A stretch of 64,000 nt of DNA from Salinicola tamaricis (GCF_003006155.1 NZ_CP023559.1:1302001-1366000); one strand, 5' to 3'; positions 20,256-30,184 are shown, counted from the stretch's first letter. Notes: generated by a model from the letters alone, not told the origin. Numbers and translations are program-made.

Positions 20256-20672
20256 TCAATCGTCGCGGTCGGGCAGCACATAGGTCGCGGTGACCAGCGC
20301 CACCGGGTCGTTGTCGCCGGTGGAGAAGAGCTGCACCTCCCCCACCGCCAGACGCCGGCCCAGCTTGAGGATGCGCGCATTGGCGATCAGATCGCGATCG
20401 CCACGGGCGCGGCGCAGGAAGTGGCAGTTGAGGCTGCTGGTCACGGCCATCGCCTCGGGGCCGATCTCGGCCAGGATCGCCACGTAGAGGCAAACATCGG
20501 CCAGACCCATCATCGATGGTCCCGAGACGCTGGCGCCGGGACGCAGGTGTTCGTCCTCGATCGCCAGGCTCATGGTGGCGCGCATGTGGTCGACCGCTTC
20601 GATGGTCCCCTGGCGATGTGGAAAGACGTCGTCGAGGTAGTCCTCGATCTCGGCGGCGGTCATCACGGTCAT
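20256..20672 (-). CDS. PaaI-type hotdog-fold thioesterase
   Basis: This 138-residue hotdog protein probably hydrolyses acyl-CoA thioesters. The region HLRPGASVSGPSMMGLADVCLYVAILAEIG holds the catalytic acidic residue in the long helix (GLADV). TSSLNCHFLRRA and GRRLAVGEVQLFSTGDNDPVALVTATYVLP follow as the usual strands. The physiological substrate cannot be deduced. It lies upstream of glcB's 3' end on the same strand, with 415 bases between, so it is probably a separate unit. Confidence 0.85.
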   Translation of the reverse strand: MTVMTAAEIEDYLDDVFPHRQGTIEAVDHMRATMSLAIEDEHLRPGASVSGPSMMGLADVCLYVAILAEIGPEAMAVTSSLNCHFLRRARGDRDLIANARILKLGRRLAVGEVQLFSTGDNDPVALVTATYVLPDRDD

Positions 20673-20980
20673 CGAAACTCTCCCCGGCAGCGGTTCTCGG
20701 CACGCCGGACCTCATGCCCAGGCACAGGACGCTCGAGAACGTTGCGCCCAAGATAGCGCAAGCCGCGCATCAGGCACAGCGGAGCGCTCTGGCCTGTCCC
20801 TAATACTGACGATCATCGCGACGTAGCGCCGCCCCGCACTCGCTGCCGCGCACTCGCTGCCCCCAATAACACCGACGCCAGCGACCGGGGTCGCTGGCGT
20901 CGAGATCGGGCGGTTACCGCCTTTACCTAGTGTTTCTTTCGCACCGGTGGCCGGGATGGGCTGACTCGGTGCAAGGCGTT
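20673..20980. other. Intergenic region with hairpins and a short direct repeat
   Basis: No gene is evident. The stretch holds a perfect 13-bp inverted repeat at 20874-20901 (GACGCCAGCGACC and its complement around GG) and a small GGCGG-TTA-CCGCC hairpin just after it. It also holds a 12-base direct repeat, GCACTCGCTGCC, at about 20836 and 20850. The large hairpin could end the glcB transcript, though its T-tract is weak. Confidence 0.5.
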
Positions 20981-21069
20981 GCGAGGGCGCTGCGAACCCA
21001 TCCCTGGGCGCTACCTTTGCCATCCCTGGCAAAGGACCCTCGCTTCGCCGTGCCCCCGACCCCATACAG
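20981..21069. repeat. Palindromic intergenic repeat, copy 2
   Basis: This copy matches the element at 4504-4592 in sequence, orientation and setting. Its perfect 9-bp hairpin lies at 21014-21035. It begins about 19 bases beyond the glcB stop codon on the downstream side. Confidence 0.75.
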
Positions 21070-21087
21070 GCGTCTGGCAATGCGTTC

Positions 21088-23255
21088 TCAGCCCTTGGCC
21101 TTGTCCACCGCGCGCCAGTGATGCAGCAGCGGCTCGGTGTAGCCGGAGGGCTGTTCGCGACCCTTGAAGATCAGCTCGGAGGCCGCCTGGAAGGCACTGG
21201 AGTCGGCCAGATGCGAGGACATCGGGGTGTAATCCGGGTCATGCGCATTCTGCTCGTCGACCACCTTGGCCATGCGCTCCAGCGTCGCGCGCACCTGGGC
21301 CTCGTCGACGATGCCGTGGTGCAGCCAGTTAGCGATGTGCTGGCTGGAGATACGCAGCGTGGCGCGATCCTCCATCAGGCCCACATCGTGGATGTCCGGC
21401 ACCTTGGAGCAGCCCACGCCGTGCTCGACCCAGCGCACCACATAGCCGAGTATGCCCTGGCAGTTGTTGTCGAGCTCCTGCTGGATCTCCTCGGCGCTCC
21501 AGGCCGCCTCGGGGTCCACCGGCACCGTCAGCAGGTCGTCGAGCAGATCGCTCTCGCCCTGCTCTCGAGCTCGCGCTGGATCGCGGCGACATCGATCTGG
21601 TGGTAGTGCAGCGCGTGCAGCACCGCGGCGGTGGGCGACGGCACCCAGGCGGTATTGGCACCGGCCTTGGGGTGACCGCTCTTCTGCTCCAGCATCGCCG
21701 CCATCAGGTCCGGCATCGCCCACATGCCCTTGCCGATCTGGGCGCGCCCGCGCAGGCCGCAGGCCAACCCGACCTGGACGTTGCTGCGCTCGTAGGCGGC
21801 GATCCAGCGGCTGCCCTTCATGTCACCCTTGCGCAGCATCGGCCCGGCGTTCATTGCCGTGTGCATCTCGTCGCCGGTGCGGTCGAGGAAGCCGGTGTTG
21901 ATGAAGGCGACCCGCGCCTTGGCGGCCTCGATACACGCCTTGAGGTTGACCGAGGTGCGCCGCTCTTCGTCCATGATGCCCATCTTGAGGGTGTGCTCGG
22001 CCAGCCCCAGCAGCGTCTCGACGCGGGCGAACAGCTCGTCGGCGAAGGCGACCTCCTTAGGGCCGTGCATCTTCGGCTTGACGATATAGACCGAGCCAGC
22101 GCGCGAGTTGCCGCCGTCACGCGCCAGATCGTGCATGGCGATCAGCGCGGTGACCACCGCATCGAGCATGCCCTCGGGGATCTCGTTGCCGTCGCCGTCG
22201 AGGATCGCCGGCGTGGTCATCAGATGGCCGACGTTGCGCACGAACATCAGCGAACGCCCCGGCAGGGTCAGGCTGCCACCGTCGGGCTGAATGTACTCGC
22301 GATCCTCGGCGAGGCGGCGGGTGACTGTCTTGCCACCCTTGTCGAAGCGCTCTTCGAGATCGCCTTTCATCAGGCCCAGCCAGTTGCGATAGACCAGCGT
22401 CTTGTCCTCGGCGTCGACCGCGGCGACCGAATCCTCGCAATCCATGATCGTGGTCACCGCGGCCTCGACCAGCAGATCCTTGACCCCGGCCGGATCGGTC
22501 TTGCCGATGGCGTGGCTCGAGTCGATCTGGATCTCCAGGTGCAGGCCGTGGTTCGAGAGCAGCACTGCCTCGGGCGCGCTGGCCTCGCCGCGATAGCCGA
22601 CGAACTGGCTGGGGTGCTGGAGCCCGGTCTCGCGCCCGCCTTCCAGCGCGACCGTCAGCCTGCCGTCGCGGATCAGGTAGCGCGTGGCGTCGCGGTGCGA
22701 GCCGGTGGCCAGCGGCGCCGCCATGTCGAGCAAGTTGCGCGCGTAGGCGATCACCTTCTCGCCGCGCTTGGGGTTGTAGCCCTTGCCCTTCTCGGCGCCA
22801 TCGCTCTCGGCGATGACGTCGGTGCCGTAGAGCGCGTCATACAGGCTGCCCCAGCGCGCATTGGCGGCGTTGAGCGCATAGCGCGCGTTGCTCACCGGCA
22901 CCACCAGCTGCGGGCCGGCCTGGCGCGCAATCTCGGCATCGACGTTGGTGGTGCTCGCGGTCACGCTGGCCGGCGCCTCGACCAGATAGCCGATATCGGA
23001 GAGGAACTGGCGGTAGGCGGCCATGTCGCGGATTTCGCCCGGATGCTCGGCGTGCCAGCGGTCGAGCTCCGCCTGCAGCCGGTCGCGCTCGGCGAGCAGC
23101 TCGCGGTTGCGCGGCGCCAGCTCATGGATCAGCGCATCGAAGCCGCGCCAGAAGGTGTCAGGGTCGACCCCGGTGCCAGGCAGCGCTTCCTGCTCGAGAA
23201 AGCGTTCGAGTTCGGTCGCTACCTGCAGACGATGATGAGAAACACGCTGCGTCAT
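21088..23255 (-). CDS. glcB: Malate synthase G, frameshifted
   Basis: GlcB condenses glyoxylate with acetyl-CoA to malate, the second glyoxylate-cycle step. Clear parts include [18 protein letters not shown] (active-site region), [59 protein letters not shown] and [31 protein letters not shown]. The frame breaks near 21545, between QRELESR and ESDLLDDLL. One added base gives 722 residues, the family length (E. coli 723). An IclR-like palindrome lies 79-93 bases upstream, so acetate or glyoxylate control is likely. Isocitrate lyase is not in this window. Confidence 0.95.
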
Positions 23256-23333
23256 ACTAGCCTCCAGTGCGGGCCGCGGCCCGGCGTCAGAAGAGACGGA
23301 CGCCGCGCGGGCGGCGCCCCGGAAATCAGTTTA

Positions 23334-23362
23334 TGGAAATCATTTCCACAGAAATCGTTTCC
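23334..23362. promoter_or_regulatory. IclR-type operator pair upstream of glcB
   Basis: TGGAAAT-C-ATTTCCA at 23334-23348 is a perfect 15-bp palindrome identical to the operator consensus published for E. coli IclR. An imperfect second copy, AGAAATCGTTTCC, lies at 23350-23362, and a GGAAATC half site precedes them near 23321. All lie within 110 bases of the glcB start. Confidence 0.7.
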
Positions 23363-23509
23363 CCATGATAGAGCGCGCCATCGGCGATGTCTCGTTCGAC
23401 CTTGGTCCACCTCATGGCCGCTGGCACTACGCCGCCGGCGTCAGGCAACCTCCGTCATGGTTTCACAGGCCACTGGCGGTTAGCATGAGAGGTCTCAGGA
23501 GACTCGCGC

Positions 23510-24527
23510 ATGCTCGACTTTTCGCCATTGAAGGCCCTCGGTCCCATCCACCGTATCGCGTCGCCCGGCACCTCGCCACTCGCCGCCTACCTGGACCACT
23601 ACCATCTGACACCGCTGCTCGACGCCCACCCCGGCACCCAGCTCCACGCCGGCTTCCTGAGCGCCGCGGGCGACGCCGGCAAGACCTTCGATCTATGGTG
23701 CCAGGTATGGGCGCCCCCGGCCCCGCGCGGTACCCTGTTCGTGGTGCACGGCTACTTCGACCACCTGGGCCTTTACGGCCACCTGCTCGCACGACTGCTG
23801 GCGCAGCAGTGGCAGGTGGTACTGTGGGATCTGCCCGGCCATGGCCTCTCCAGCGGCGCACGCTCGACCATCGATGACTTCACCGACTACGTGCTCTGCT
23901 TCAACGCCGTGGAGGCCGCGATGCAGGCGCACGAACTGGCGCCGGGGCCCTGGCTGGCGGCCGGCCAGAGCACCGGCGCTTCGATCGTCGCCACCGACAC
24001 CCTGAGCCGTGGCAGCCAGGCGCCGTGGCAGGCACTGGTGCTGCTGGCACCGCTGGTGCGCCCCTGGGGCTGGAATCAGTCGCGCTGGCTGCACAGCCTG
24101 GCCAGCCCATTCGTCGACACCATTCCGCGCAAGTACCGCCCCAACACCAACAATATCGCCTTCGCCGACTTTCTGCGCCTGCACGACCCGCTGCAGGACG
24201 ATCGCCTGGCCCTGACCTGGGTCAGTGCCATGCGCCGCTGGATGCCGACCCTGCTCAAGCGCCCACCAGCCGAGCTGCCGGTGCTGATCCTGCAGGGCGA
24301 GCAGGACATGACGGTCGACTGGCGCTGGAATCTCAAGGCGCTCAAGCGCAAGTTTCCGCGCGCCGAGATCGTCCGCCACCCGGAAGCGCGCCACCATCTG
24401 GTCAACGAGTCTGCCACCATTCGTGACACCCTGTTCGACCAGCTCGATCGCTTTCTCGTTTCCCCCGGCACGCCCGCAGCGGCTCAAGCGCCTCCGCCCG
24501 CAACAGCCCCCGGAAGCGACGCCGTGA
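23510..24527 (+). CDS. Alpha/beta hydrolase (lysophospholipase-like)
   Basis: This putative esterase or lysophospholipase has the oxyanion segment LFVVHGYFDHLGLYGHLL, the G-H-G block LPGHGLSSG, the nucleophile elbow AAGQSTGAS (serine near residue 147), LILQGEQDMTVDW and a final histidine in EARHHLVNE. The open frame continues without a stop into the next gene. Removing one C from the CCCCC run near 24460 gives an ending PQRLKRLRPQQPPEATP and a TGA at 24525-24527 that overlaps the GTG of the lipoprotein gene. I prefer that reading to a true fusion. It lies divergent from glcB. Confidence 0.82.
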
Positions 24528-25043
24528 ACCGCTGGGCGCCCAGAGCCCTCGTCGGGCTCGCCCTGATCACGCTGCTGAGCGCCTGCAGCGGGCTAGCCAG
24601 CGCCCCCGAGACGCCGCGTCAGGCGCTGCGGGGCCTGGCGGCGAGCGCCGCCACGGGGCTGCTGAAGAAACCGCCTTGGCCCGCCGCGCAGACACCGACG
24701 ATCACCGTGCTGCTGGGTCCGGCGGAGGTCGCTGCGCGCCTGCCGATCTCGGCCGCGGCGCTCAACGAGGCCCTGGGGCGCGCCCTGCTGAGCCAGCCGG
24801 ACTCTCCCCACGTGCTCGACTGGGTCCCGGCGCAGCTCGACGGCGCCACCCCCGACCAGTGGCTGCTGCAGGCCAGTCTGAGCGCCGATGCACCGCCGCT
24901 GGTCCTGAGCGACCGCACCCTGCAGCCCTACCGGCTGCGCTTCGACCTGACACATGTCGCCACGCCGTCCGAGCACTGGCAATGGCAGGCCAGCGGTGCG
25001 CTCGATCTCGACGCCCTACCCGGGGCCAGCGCGCGCGCCCTGA
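24524..25043 (+). CDS. Putative lipoprotein of unknown function, 3' end uncertain
   Basis: A GTG at 24524 opens a typical lipoprotein signal: short basic start, hydrophobic core ALVGLALITLL and lipobox LSAC-S. About 150 residues follow, with TPTITVLLGPAEVAARLPIS and LVLSDRTLQPYRLRFDLTHVA. I do not recognise the family. In the sequence as given, the frame runs to 25399 through the next gene. Removing one G from the GGGG near 25022 gives LPGPARAP and a TGA at 25041-25043, leaving room for the aminotransferase start. The end position is therefore an inference. The overlap with the hydrolase gene suggests translational coupling. Confidence 0.55.
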
Positions 25044-25081
25044 ACCGTCTTCCCTTTCACTTGCAGCCAGATCGAGAGCCC

Positions 25082-26219
25082 ATGTCACGCTTTGCCCGCC
25101 ACCTCGACACCCCAGGATGGACCGCACAACCCCTTCCCCGGGCTGCCCGCGCTGGAGCGCAGGCTCGGCCATGCGCTGCCGCATCGGATCGGCTCCAACG
25201 AGGGGCTCGACATGCCGCACCGGGCGCTCAGTGCCCGCTTCGGCCCCGAGCTCGCGGCCCTGGCGCGCACCTACGGCGACGCCGAGGCGTGGTCACTGCG
25301 CACGTGTCTGGGCCAGGCCCTCGACCTGCCCCGCGACGCCCTGTTAGTAGACGCCGGTGCCGACGGCCTGATGGCGCTAACACTGCGCGCGCTATGTGAC
25401 TCTGGACCCTGTGATTCCGGACCATGCCAAACCGGCAGCCCGGTGATCACCAGCGCCGGCACCTATCCGACCTGGAGCTACTTCGTGCGCGGCCACGGCT
25501 GCCGCGAGATCGAGGTCGACTACGCCAGCGCTACCGGCCACCTGGCGCCGGATCTCGGCGCCCTGGCCGCGGCCGCGGTACGCGAAGGCGCGCGGGTGGT
25601 CTATCTGGCCAACCCCGACAATCCCAGCGGCCATCTGCACCGCGATGCCGACGTGCTGGCCCTGCGTGATGCCCTGCCCGACGACTGCACTCTGGTGCTC
25701 GATGAGGCCTACCACGACTTCCGCGACGACGCCTGGGCACCGGCGGCGAGTGCGGTGTGGCCGGGGGTGATACGCCTGCGCACCTTCTCCAAGGCCCACG
25801 GGCTGGCCGGGCTGCGCGTCGGCTACGCCATCGCCCCGCCCGAGACCCTGGCCGTACTGATGAAAGTGAGGATTCACTACGCGGTTTCGTCGCTGGCGCT
25901 GGCGGCGGCCGAAACTCTGCTGGCCGACCCGGAGGAGACCCGCGAGCATGTCGCCGCGGTCATCCAGCGGCGCGAGGCCCTCGCCGGCTGGCTCGCAGCG
26001 CAGGGCGCCGAGGTGCTGCCCAGCGCCACCAACTTCGTGGCCGTGCGCCTCGACAGCGCCGAACGCGCCGCGGCCGTGCACCGCCGTCTGCTCGACGAGG
26101 GCACGCTGATCCACCGCCCGGCGCATCCGGCCCTAGGCCATCTACTGCGGATCAGCGCGCTGGATGACGCCCTGGTGCCGGGGCGGCTCGATGCCGTCGC
26201 CGAGGCGCTCAACGCTTGA
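25082..26219 (+). CDS. PLP-dependent aminotransferase (HisC-like, class I/II)
   Basis: This fold-type I aminotransferase resembles histidinol-phosphate aminotransferase. Landmarks are the RIGSNEGLDMPH N-terminal segment, SAGTYPTWSYF, VVYLANPDNPSG, TLVLDEAYHDF with the PLP aspartate, and RTFSKAHGLAGLRVGYA with the PLP lysine. A C-terminal arginine lies in LRISALDD. The open frame can begin only at a TTG (25092). Removing one T from the TTT near 25091 would connect it to the ATG at 25082, which I consider the real start. The amino acid it acts on is not clear from the context of a hydrolase and a lipoprotein. A terminator follows at 26274-26317. Confidence 0.85.
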
Positions 26220-26273
26220 GCTCTGTCTGAAAAACCGGCAAGCGAAAGCGAGACCGGGGCGCGCAGACAAGAC

Positions 26274-26317
26274 AAAAATCGGTGAAAGCGGGCCAAACGG
26301 TGCTTTCGCCGATTTTT
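26274..26317. terminator. Bidirectional Rho-independent terminator
   Basis: A 16-bp stem (26274-26289 with 26302-26317, one G-U pair) begins AAAAATCGG and ends CGATTTTT. It lies between the convergent aminotransferase and LysE genes and can serve both. Confidence 0.85.
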
Positions 26318-26379
26318 AATATCGTATTGCCGGGCGCAGACAGTCTTCGTACAAAAATTAGCCAGGGGCCAGTGAAGCC

Positions 26380-27030
26380 TCAAGCATGATGAGCATTGAG
26401 CAACAGCCCGACGGAGGCCACTATAAAAATCGCCCCACTCGCCCTATAGATCCATGAAACGCTATTTTGGGAAAGGAACCTTCCATGAATCTTGTGAGCC
26501 AGATAGGCATACATCGACAAGAACAGAAAAGAGAGAGAAAGCAAGGTCGCCGTCAATGTTGCAAAATCCATCACGCTTGCCGAGTTCACATCGATAAATT
26601 GTGGGAACAAGGCAAAAACGAAAATCAACGCCTTCGGGTTGCTCGCAGCGACCACCAATGCCTCAGCATATAAGTTCCGCTTTAGCACCAAACCGTTGCA
26701 TGAAGCTTCTGCGACACCATCTTGTCCAGACAAACCGGACGAGGCGCTTTTATACAGCAGATTCTTGAATCCAATATAGAGCAAGAACAAGGCACCCAGA
26801 ATCTCGATGCCTTTAAAGAAGATTGGAAATTGAATGAGAAAGCGACCGATCCCAAACGCCGAGATCAGACACAGAGCCAGCAGACAAGACACATTCCCCA
26901 AAACGGCCACGAGTGCAGAGCCGAGTCCAAATCTGATGCTATTGGTCATGATGAGCAGTACAGCCGGGCCGGGTGTGGCGGTTGCGGCCAGGCACACTGC
27001 GACATAAAGCCAATAGGATTCAATGCTCAT
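26380..27030 (-). CDS. LysE family amino-acid exporter, low-GC
   Basis: This 216-residue inner-membrane exporter of the LysE/RhtB family has the N-terminal pattern TATPGPAVLLIMTNSIRFG, a glycine-rich helix two, LFLLYIGFKNL and VVAASNPKALIFVFALFPQFID. Start 27030 gives MSIESYWLYVAVC; the longer frame to 27129 is not family-like. Its GC content is visibly lower than that of all neighbours, with AT-rich codons such as AAA, ATT and TTT. It therefore looks recently acquired. It lies next to a second LysE gene that is high in GC. The exported amino acid is unknown. Confidence 0.88.
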   Translation of the reverse strand: MSIESYWLYVAVCLAATATPGPAVLLIMTNSIRFGLGSALVAVLGNVSCLLALCLISAFGIGRFLIQFPIFFKGIEILGALFLLYIGFKNLLYKSASSGLSGQDGVAEASCNGLVLKRNLYAEALVVAASNPKALIFVFALFPQFIDVNSASVMDFATLTATLLSLSFLFLSMYAYLAHKIHGRFLSQNSVSWIYRASGAIFIVASVGLLLNAHHA

Positions 27031-27173
27031 GCTTCGACATCCTGACCTTCGCCTTGATACGTTTTTTACAAGCTCCGCCCAGGCCTGCCTTGCGCATAGT
27101 GTGAGCAAACATGCTCCCCTTGGGAACAACTCATTGGTTTATCGTCATCACAGCAATAAAGACTAACAGGGCC

Positions 27174-27799
27174 TCAGGCGCGACGATAGAGCGCCAGCAC
27201 CCCAGCCGCCAGGATGAAAAACGAGCCAAAGACACGGTTGATGATACGCATGCGCGCGGCCGAGGTGATAAAGGCCTTGAACTGGCTGGCCAACACCGCA
27301 TAGCCGCCCATGACGAGAATATCGACGCCCAGCAGGGTGACACCCATCACCAGCAACTGGCCGGCGTGGGATGCCGCCGGCTCGCCCATGGCGATGAATT
27401 GCGGAAACAGGGCAACCAGAAATACCGTCGCCTTGGGATTGGTCAGATTGACCAGCGCGGCCTGCCAGAACTGCCGCTGTGGGGCACTCTCCGCGCGGCC
27501 CTGGATGGCGATCGCACCGCTCGTGCGCCACTTCTGGAAGCCCAACCACACCAGATAGGCGACCCCGATCCACTTGATCACCAGGAAGCAGCGGTCGAGG
27601 AGGCCAGCAGCGCCCCCAGACCGACCGCCACCACCAGGATCTGGATCGCATAGCCCAGCTGCAGCCCCAGAATGGTGGGCAGGGTGGCGCGAACCCCGTG
27701 GGTCATGCCGCTGTTCATGGTATTGATGGCACCGGCGCCGGGAGACAGGCTCACCAGACAAGCCGCCAGCAGAAAGGTCAGCCAGATGCCGAAGGTCAT
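27174..27799 (-). CDS. LysE family amino-acid exporter, frameshifted
   Basis: A second LysE/RhtB exporter starts MTFGIWLTFLLAACLVSLSPGAGAINTMNSGMTHG at 27799. After AVGLGALLA the frame breaks near 27600; one added base restores LLDRCFLVIKWIGVAYLVWLGFQKWR. QAALVNLTNPKATVFLVALFPQFI and the last helices, ending at 27174, follow. The reconstructed protein has 208 residues. Its base composition fits the rest of the window, unlike the neighbour at 26380-27030. The two are probably not recent duplicates, because sequence similarity is limited to family motifs. Confidence 0.87.
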
Positions 27800-27889
27800 C
27801 GTCTTGCTCTCTCAATCGTCAGGGGGATGCAGTCTACCACCGAGGCGATGAATGCTTGGCGACAAGGGGACTCGGCTCATGCCCCATCC

Positions 27890-29406
27890 TCAGCCCCGCA
27901 GCGGATCGCCGGCGCTGAGCAGTCGGTCGAGCTGGCGGTAGCCGATCGCTTCCATCAGTTGGGGCCGCCCGACCCGTGGCTCCTCGCCCAGATCGGTCAG
28001 GGTCAGGGCGACGCGCAGCACCGGTGGTAGGCGCGGGCCGAGAGCTTGAGCCGATCCAGCACGCCGGCGAACCACTCGCGCTCGGCCACGCTGAGCGCAC
28101 AGGCAGCTTCTAGCTCGGGACCGGGCAGTTGGGCGTTGAGCCAGCCGCGGGCGCGCTGACGCTCGCGCGCTGCCAGCACTCGCTGCCGCACGCTGGCCGA
28201 GGCTTCGCCCGGGGTCTGGTCGGTCAACTGAGTGGCCGGTAGCGCCGGCACCTCCACCTGCAGATCGATACGGTCGAGCAGCGGCCCGGAGAGCCGCGAC
28301 TGATAGCGCTGGATCTGCGCCGGGCTACAGTGGCAGCGCTGGCGCGGATCGCCAAGATGGCCACAGGGGCACGGGTTCATCGCCGCCACCAGCTGGAAGC
28401 GGGCCGGAAAACGGCGCTGGTGATTGGCCCGCGAGATCAGAATCTGGGCCGACTCCAGCGGTTCGCGCAGCACCTCCAGCACATGGCGGTCGAACTCGGG
28501 CAGCTCGTCCAGAAACAGCACCCCGTGATGCGCCAGCGAGATTTCCCCAGGGCGCGGCTTGGAGCCACCGCCCACCAGCGCCACGCTGCTCGAGGTGTGG
28601 TGCGGGTTGCGAAATGGGCGCTGGCCCCAGCGATCCATGATCGAGAGCCCGCACACCGAGCGCACCGCTGCCACCTCCAGCGCCTCGTCACTGCTCAGCG
28701 GGGGCAGAATGCCGGCCAGGCGGCTCGCCAGCATGGTCTTGCCGGTACCCGGCGGCCCCGCCAGCAGCAGGTTGTGCCCGCCGGCTGCGGCCACTTCCAG
28801 CGCCCGGCGCGCCTGGTGCTGACCTTTGACGTCAGCCATGTCGGGCTGAACCATCTCGGCGCGCGGCGGTGTCCCAAGTTGGTGCGCCGCAAGCCGCTCA
28901 CGGCCCAGCAGATGCCCCACCACCGCCAGCAGATGCCCCGCCGCGAACACCTCGCACCCCTCGGCCAGGGCTGCCTCATCGGCGTTGGCCGCGGGCACGA
29001 TCAGCCCCCGCCCGGCGGCCCGCGCAGCCAGCGCCGTCGGCAATACGCCAGTGACCGGGCGCAGCGTGCCATCTAGCGCCAGCTCGCCGACCACCTCTAG
29101 TTGCTGAGCCGCTTCTATCGGTATCTGGCCGGAAGCCATCAGGATGCCCAGGGCGATCGGCAGGTCGAAGCGGCCACCATCCTTGGGCAGGTCGGCGGGC
29201 GCCAGATTGAGGGTAATACGGCGGGTGGGGAACTCGAAGCCGGCGGTGAGCAGCGCGCTGCGCACCCGCTCCCGGCTCTCGCGCACGGCGGTCTCCGGCA
29301 GCCCCACCAGGGTCACCCCCGGCAGGCCGTTGCTGAGATGCACTTCGATCAGCACTTGCGGCGCCTCGAGCCCGAGGCGCGCCGTGCGCACGATGGCTAG
29401 AGTCAT
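27890..29406 (-). CDS. comM: ComM/YifB family Mg chelatase-like ATPase, frameshifted
   Basis: ComM is a hexameric helicase that promotes branch migration during natural transformation. The N-terminal Lon-protease-like domain (VLIEVHLSNGLPGVTLVGLPETAVRES) is followed by an AAA+ domain with GPPGTGKTMLASRL (Walker A), GVLFLDELPEF (Walker B), the cysteine set MNPCPCGHLGDPRQRCHC and LSGPLLDRIDLQVEVP. The frame breaks near 28017 where a G is missing from CGGGTG. Adding it restores HRVLRVALTLTDLGEEPRVGRPQLMEAIGYRQLDR and a 505-residue protein ending at 27890. Start 29406 matches the family. Confidence 0.93.
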
Positions 29407-29573
29407 GTCGCCTCCGTGACGGCGTGTCCCAGCGGATGCCCGGGACACAGGCGGGCCGGCGGCTCGTCACCGCCGGCCCGGACAGGATAAGGGGCCGATT
29501 ATCCTGTTATCGCCTTCATCACCCGACCCTTTAGCACTAGCGCCCCGATCCCCTGCGCGAGTCTTAGCTTACG
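29407..29573. other. Short intergenic with inverted repeats
   Basis: Two inverted repeats stand in a row: GGGCCGGCGG with CCGCCGGCCC around a 7-base loop (about 29453-29479), and AGGATAA with TTATCCT around 29483-29505. They lie upstream of comM and downstream of ubiK on the minus strand and could end the ubiK transcript. No T-tract follows the first. Confidence 0.4.
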
Positions 29574-29645
29574 CAGGGCTATCGATCCCCCCGCTCAGGG
29601 CTGTCGATCCCCCGCTCAGGGCTGTCGATCCCCCGCTCAGGGCTG
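29574..29645. repeat. Tandem repeat of 21-22 bases at the ubiK stop codon
   Basis: About 3.4 copies of a unit beginning CAGGGCTGTCGATCCCC run head to tail. The first copy on the plus strand is one base longer and has ATC for GTC. The ubiK stop codon is the TCA inside the last full unit, so each further unit repeats a stop-like TCA downstream of the gene. Confidence 0.85.
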
Positions 29646-29954
29646 TACGCCATCGCGACTGCCATCGGTATCGTCCTCGGCCAGCGCCGTATCGGGCTGG
29701 GAAGCGCGCTGGCTGTGCAGGGCGTTCTCGAGCGCCGCCACCTGGGCTTCCAGCGCCTCGACCCGCTCCCGGGTGCGCGTGAGCACGTCCATCATGATGT
29801 CGAAGTCCTCGCGCGAAACGATATCCATGCGCTCCATGGCGCCGCGCAGCACCCCCTGGACATTGCGCTGGATGTCGCCCGGGGCCTGAGAGGCGCCCTG
29901 CAGCTTGTCGCCGATCTGCTTGGCCAGACGCTCGAAACGGTCGTGTGTCGACAT
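29637..29954 (-). CDS. ubiK: Ubiquinone biosynthesis accessory factor UbiK
   Basis: UbiK (YqiC, BMFP family) is a coiled-coil membrane-associated helper of the aerobic ubiquinone pathway. The 105-residue protein starts MSTHDRFERLAKQIGDKLQG at 29954. It has an amphipathic first helix, then REDFDIMMDVLTRTRERVEALEAQVAALE, a trimeric coiled coil. It ends in an acidic tail SQPDTALAEDDTDGSRDGVQP. Its stop lies in a tandem repeat (29574-29645). It stands divergent from glnK with a 285-base regulatory gap. Confidence 0.9.
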   Translation of the reverse strand: MSTHDRFERLAKQIGDKLQGASQAPGDIQRNVQGVLRGAMERMDIVSREDFDIMMDVLTRTRERVEALEAQVAALENALHSQRASQPDTALAEDDTDGSRDGVQP

Positions 29955-30081
29955 GGTGTGATCTCCTGATTCGTGACTGCCCTTCAGCATACGCAAACTG
30001 CGCCACCGGCGCCCGCGCCAGATGCCTGCCGGCCACCCGATCCGCTGCCGCGCCTTCTCAGTGCAACGGGCTGTAACGCAC

Positions 30082-30096
30082 GCATCAATTTGGTGC
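30082..30096 (+). promoter_or_regulatory. Candidate NtrC-binding site
   Basis: GCATCA-ATT-TGGTGC differs at one position from the NtrC dyad GCACCA-N3-TGGTGC. It lies about 90 bases upstream of the -24 element of the glnK promoter, a usual enhancer distance. Confidence 0.65.
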
Positions 30097-30184
30097 GGCC
30101 GGCCGGCATGCGGTCGGCACGACAACTGTCCCCGACCTGGGCGCAAAGCATTAAGTGAATGATTGTAAAGACGTTATTACCGAC

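Noticed and set aside
20836..20861. Direct repeat GCACTCGCTGCC as a functional element
   Set aside because: Two copies of 12 bases in GC-rich spacer DNA are too little to support a role.
21600..23483. A 627-codon open frame opposite glcB
   Set aside because: Antisense to malate synthase G; no recognisable domain.
23510..25399. A fused hydrolase-lipoprotein of 629 residues
   Set aside because: The internal signal peptide and lipobox with a GTG start, and a one-base change that creates a GTGA overlap, make two separate genes far more likely.
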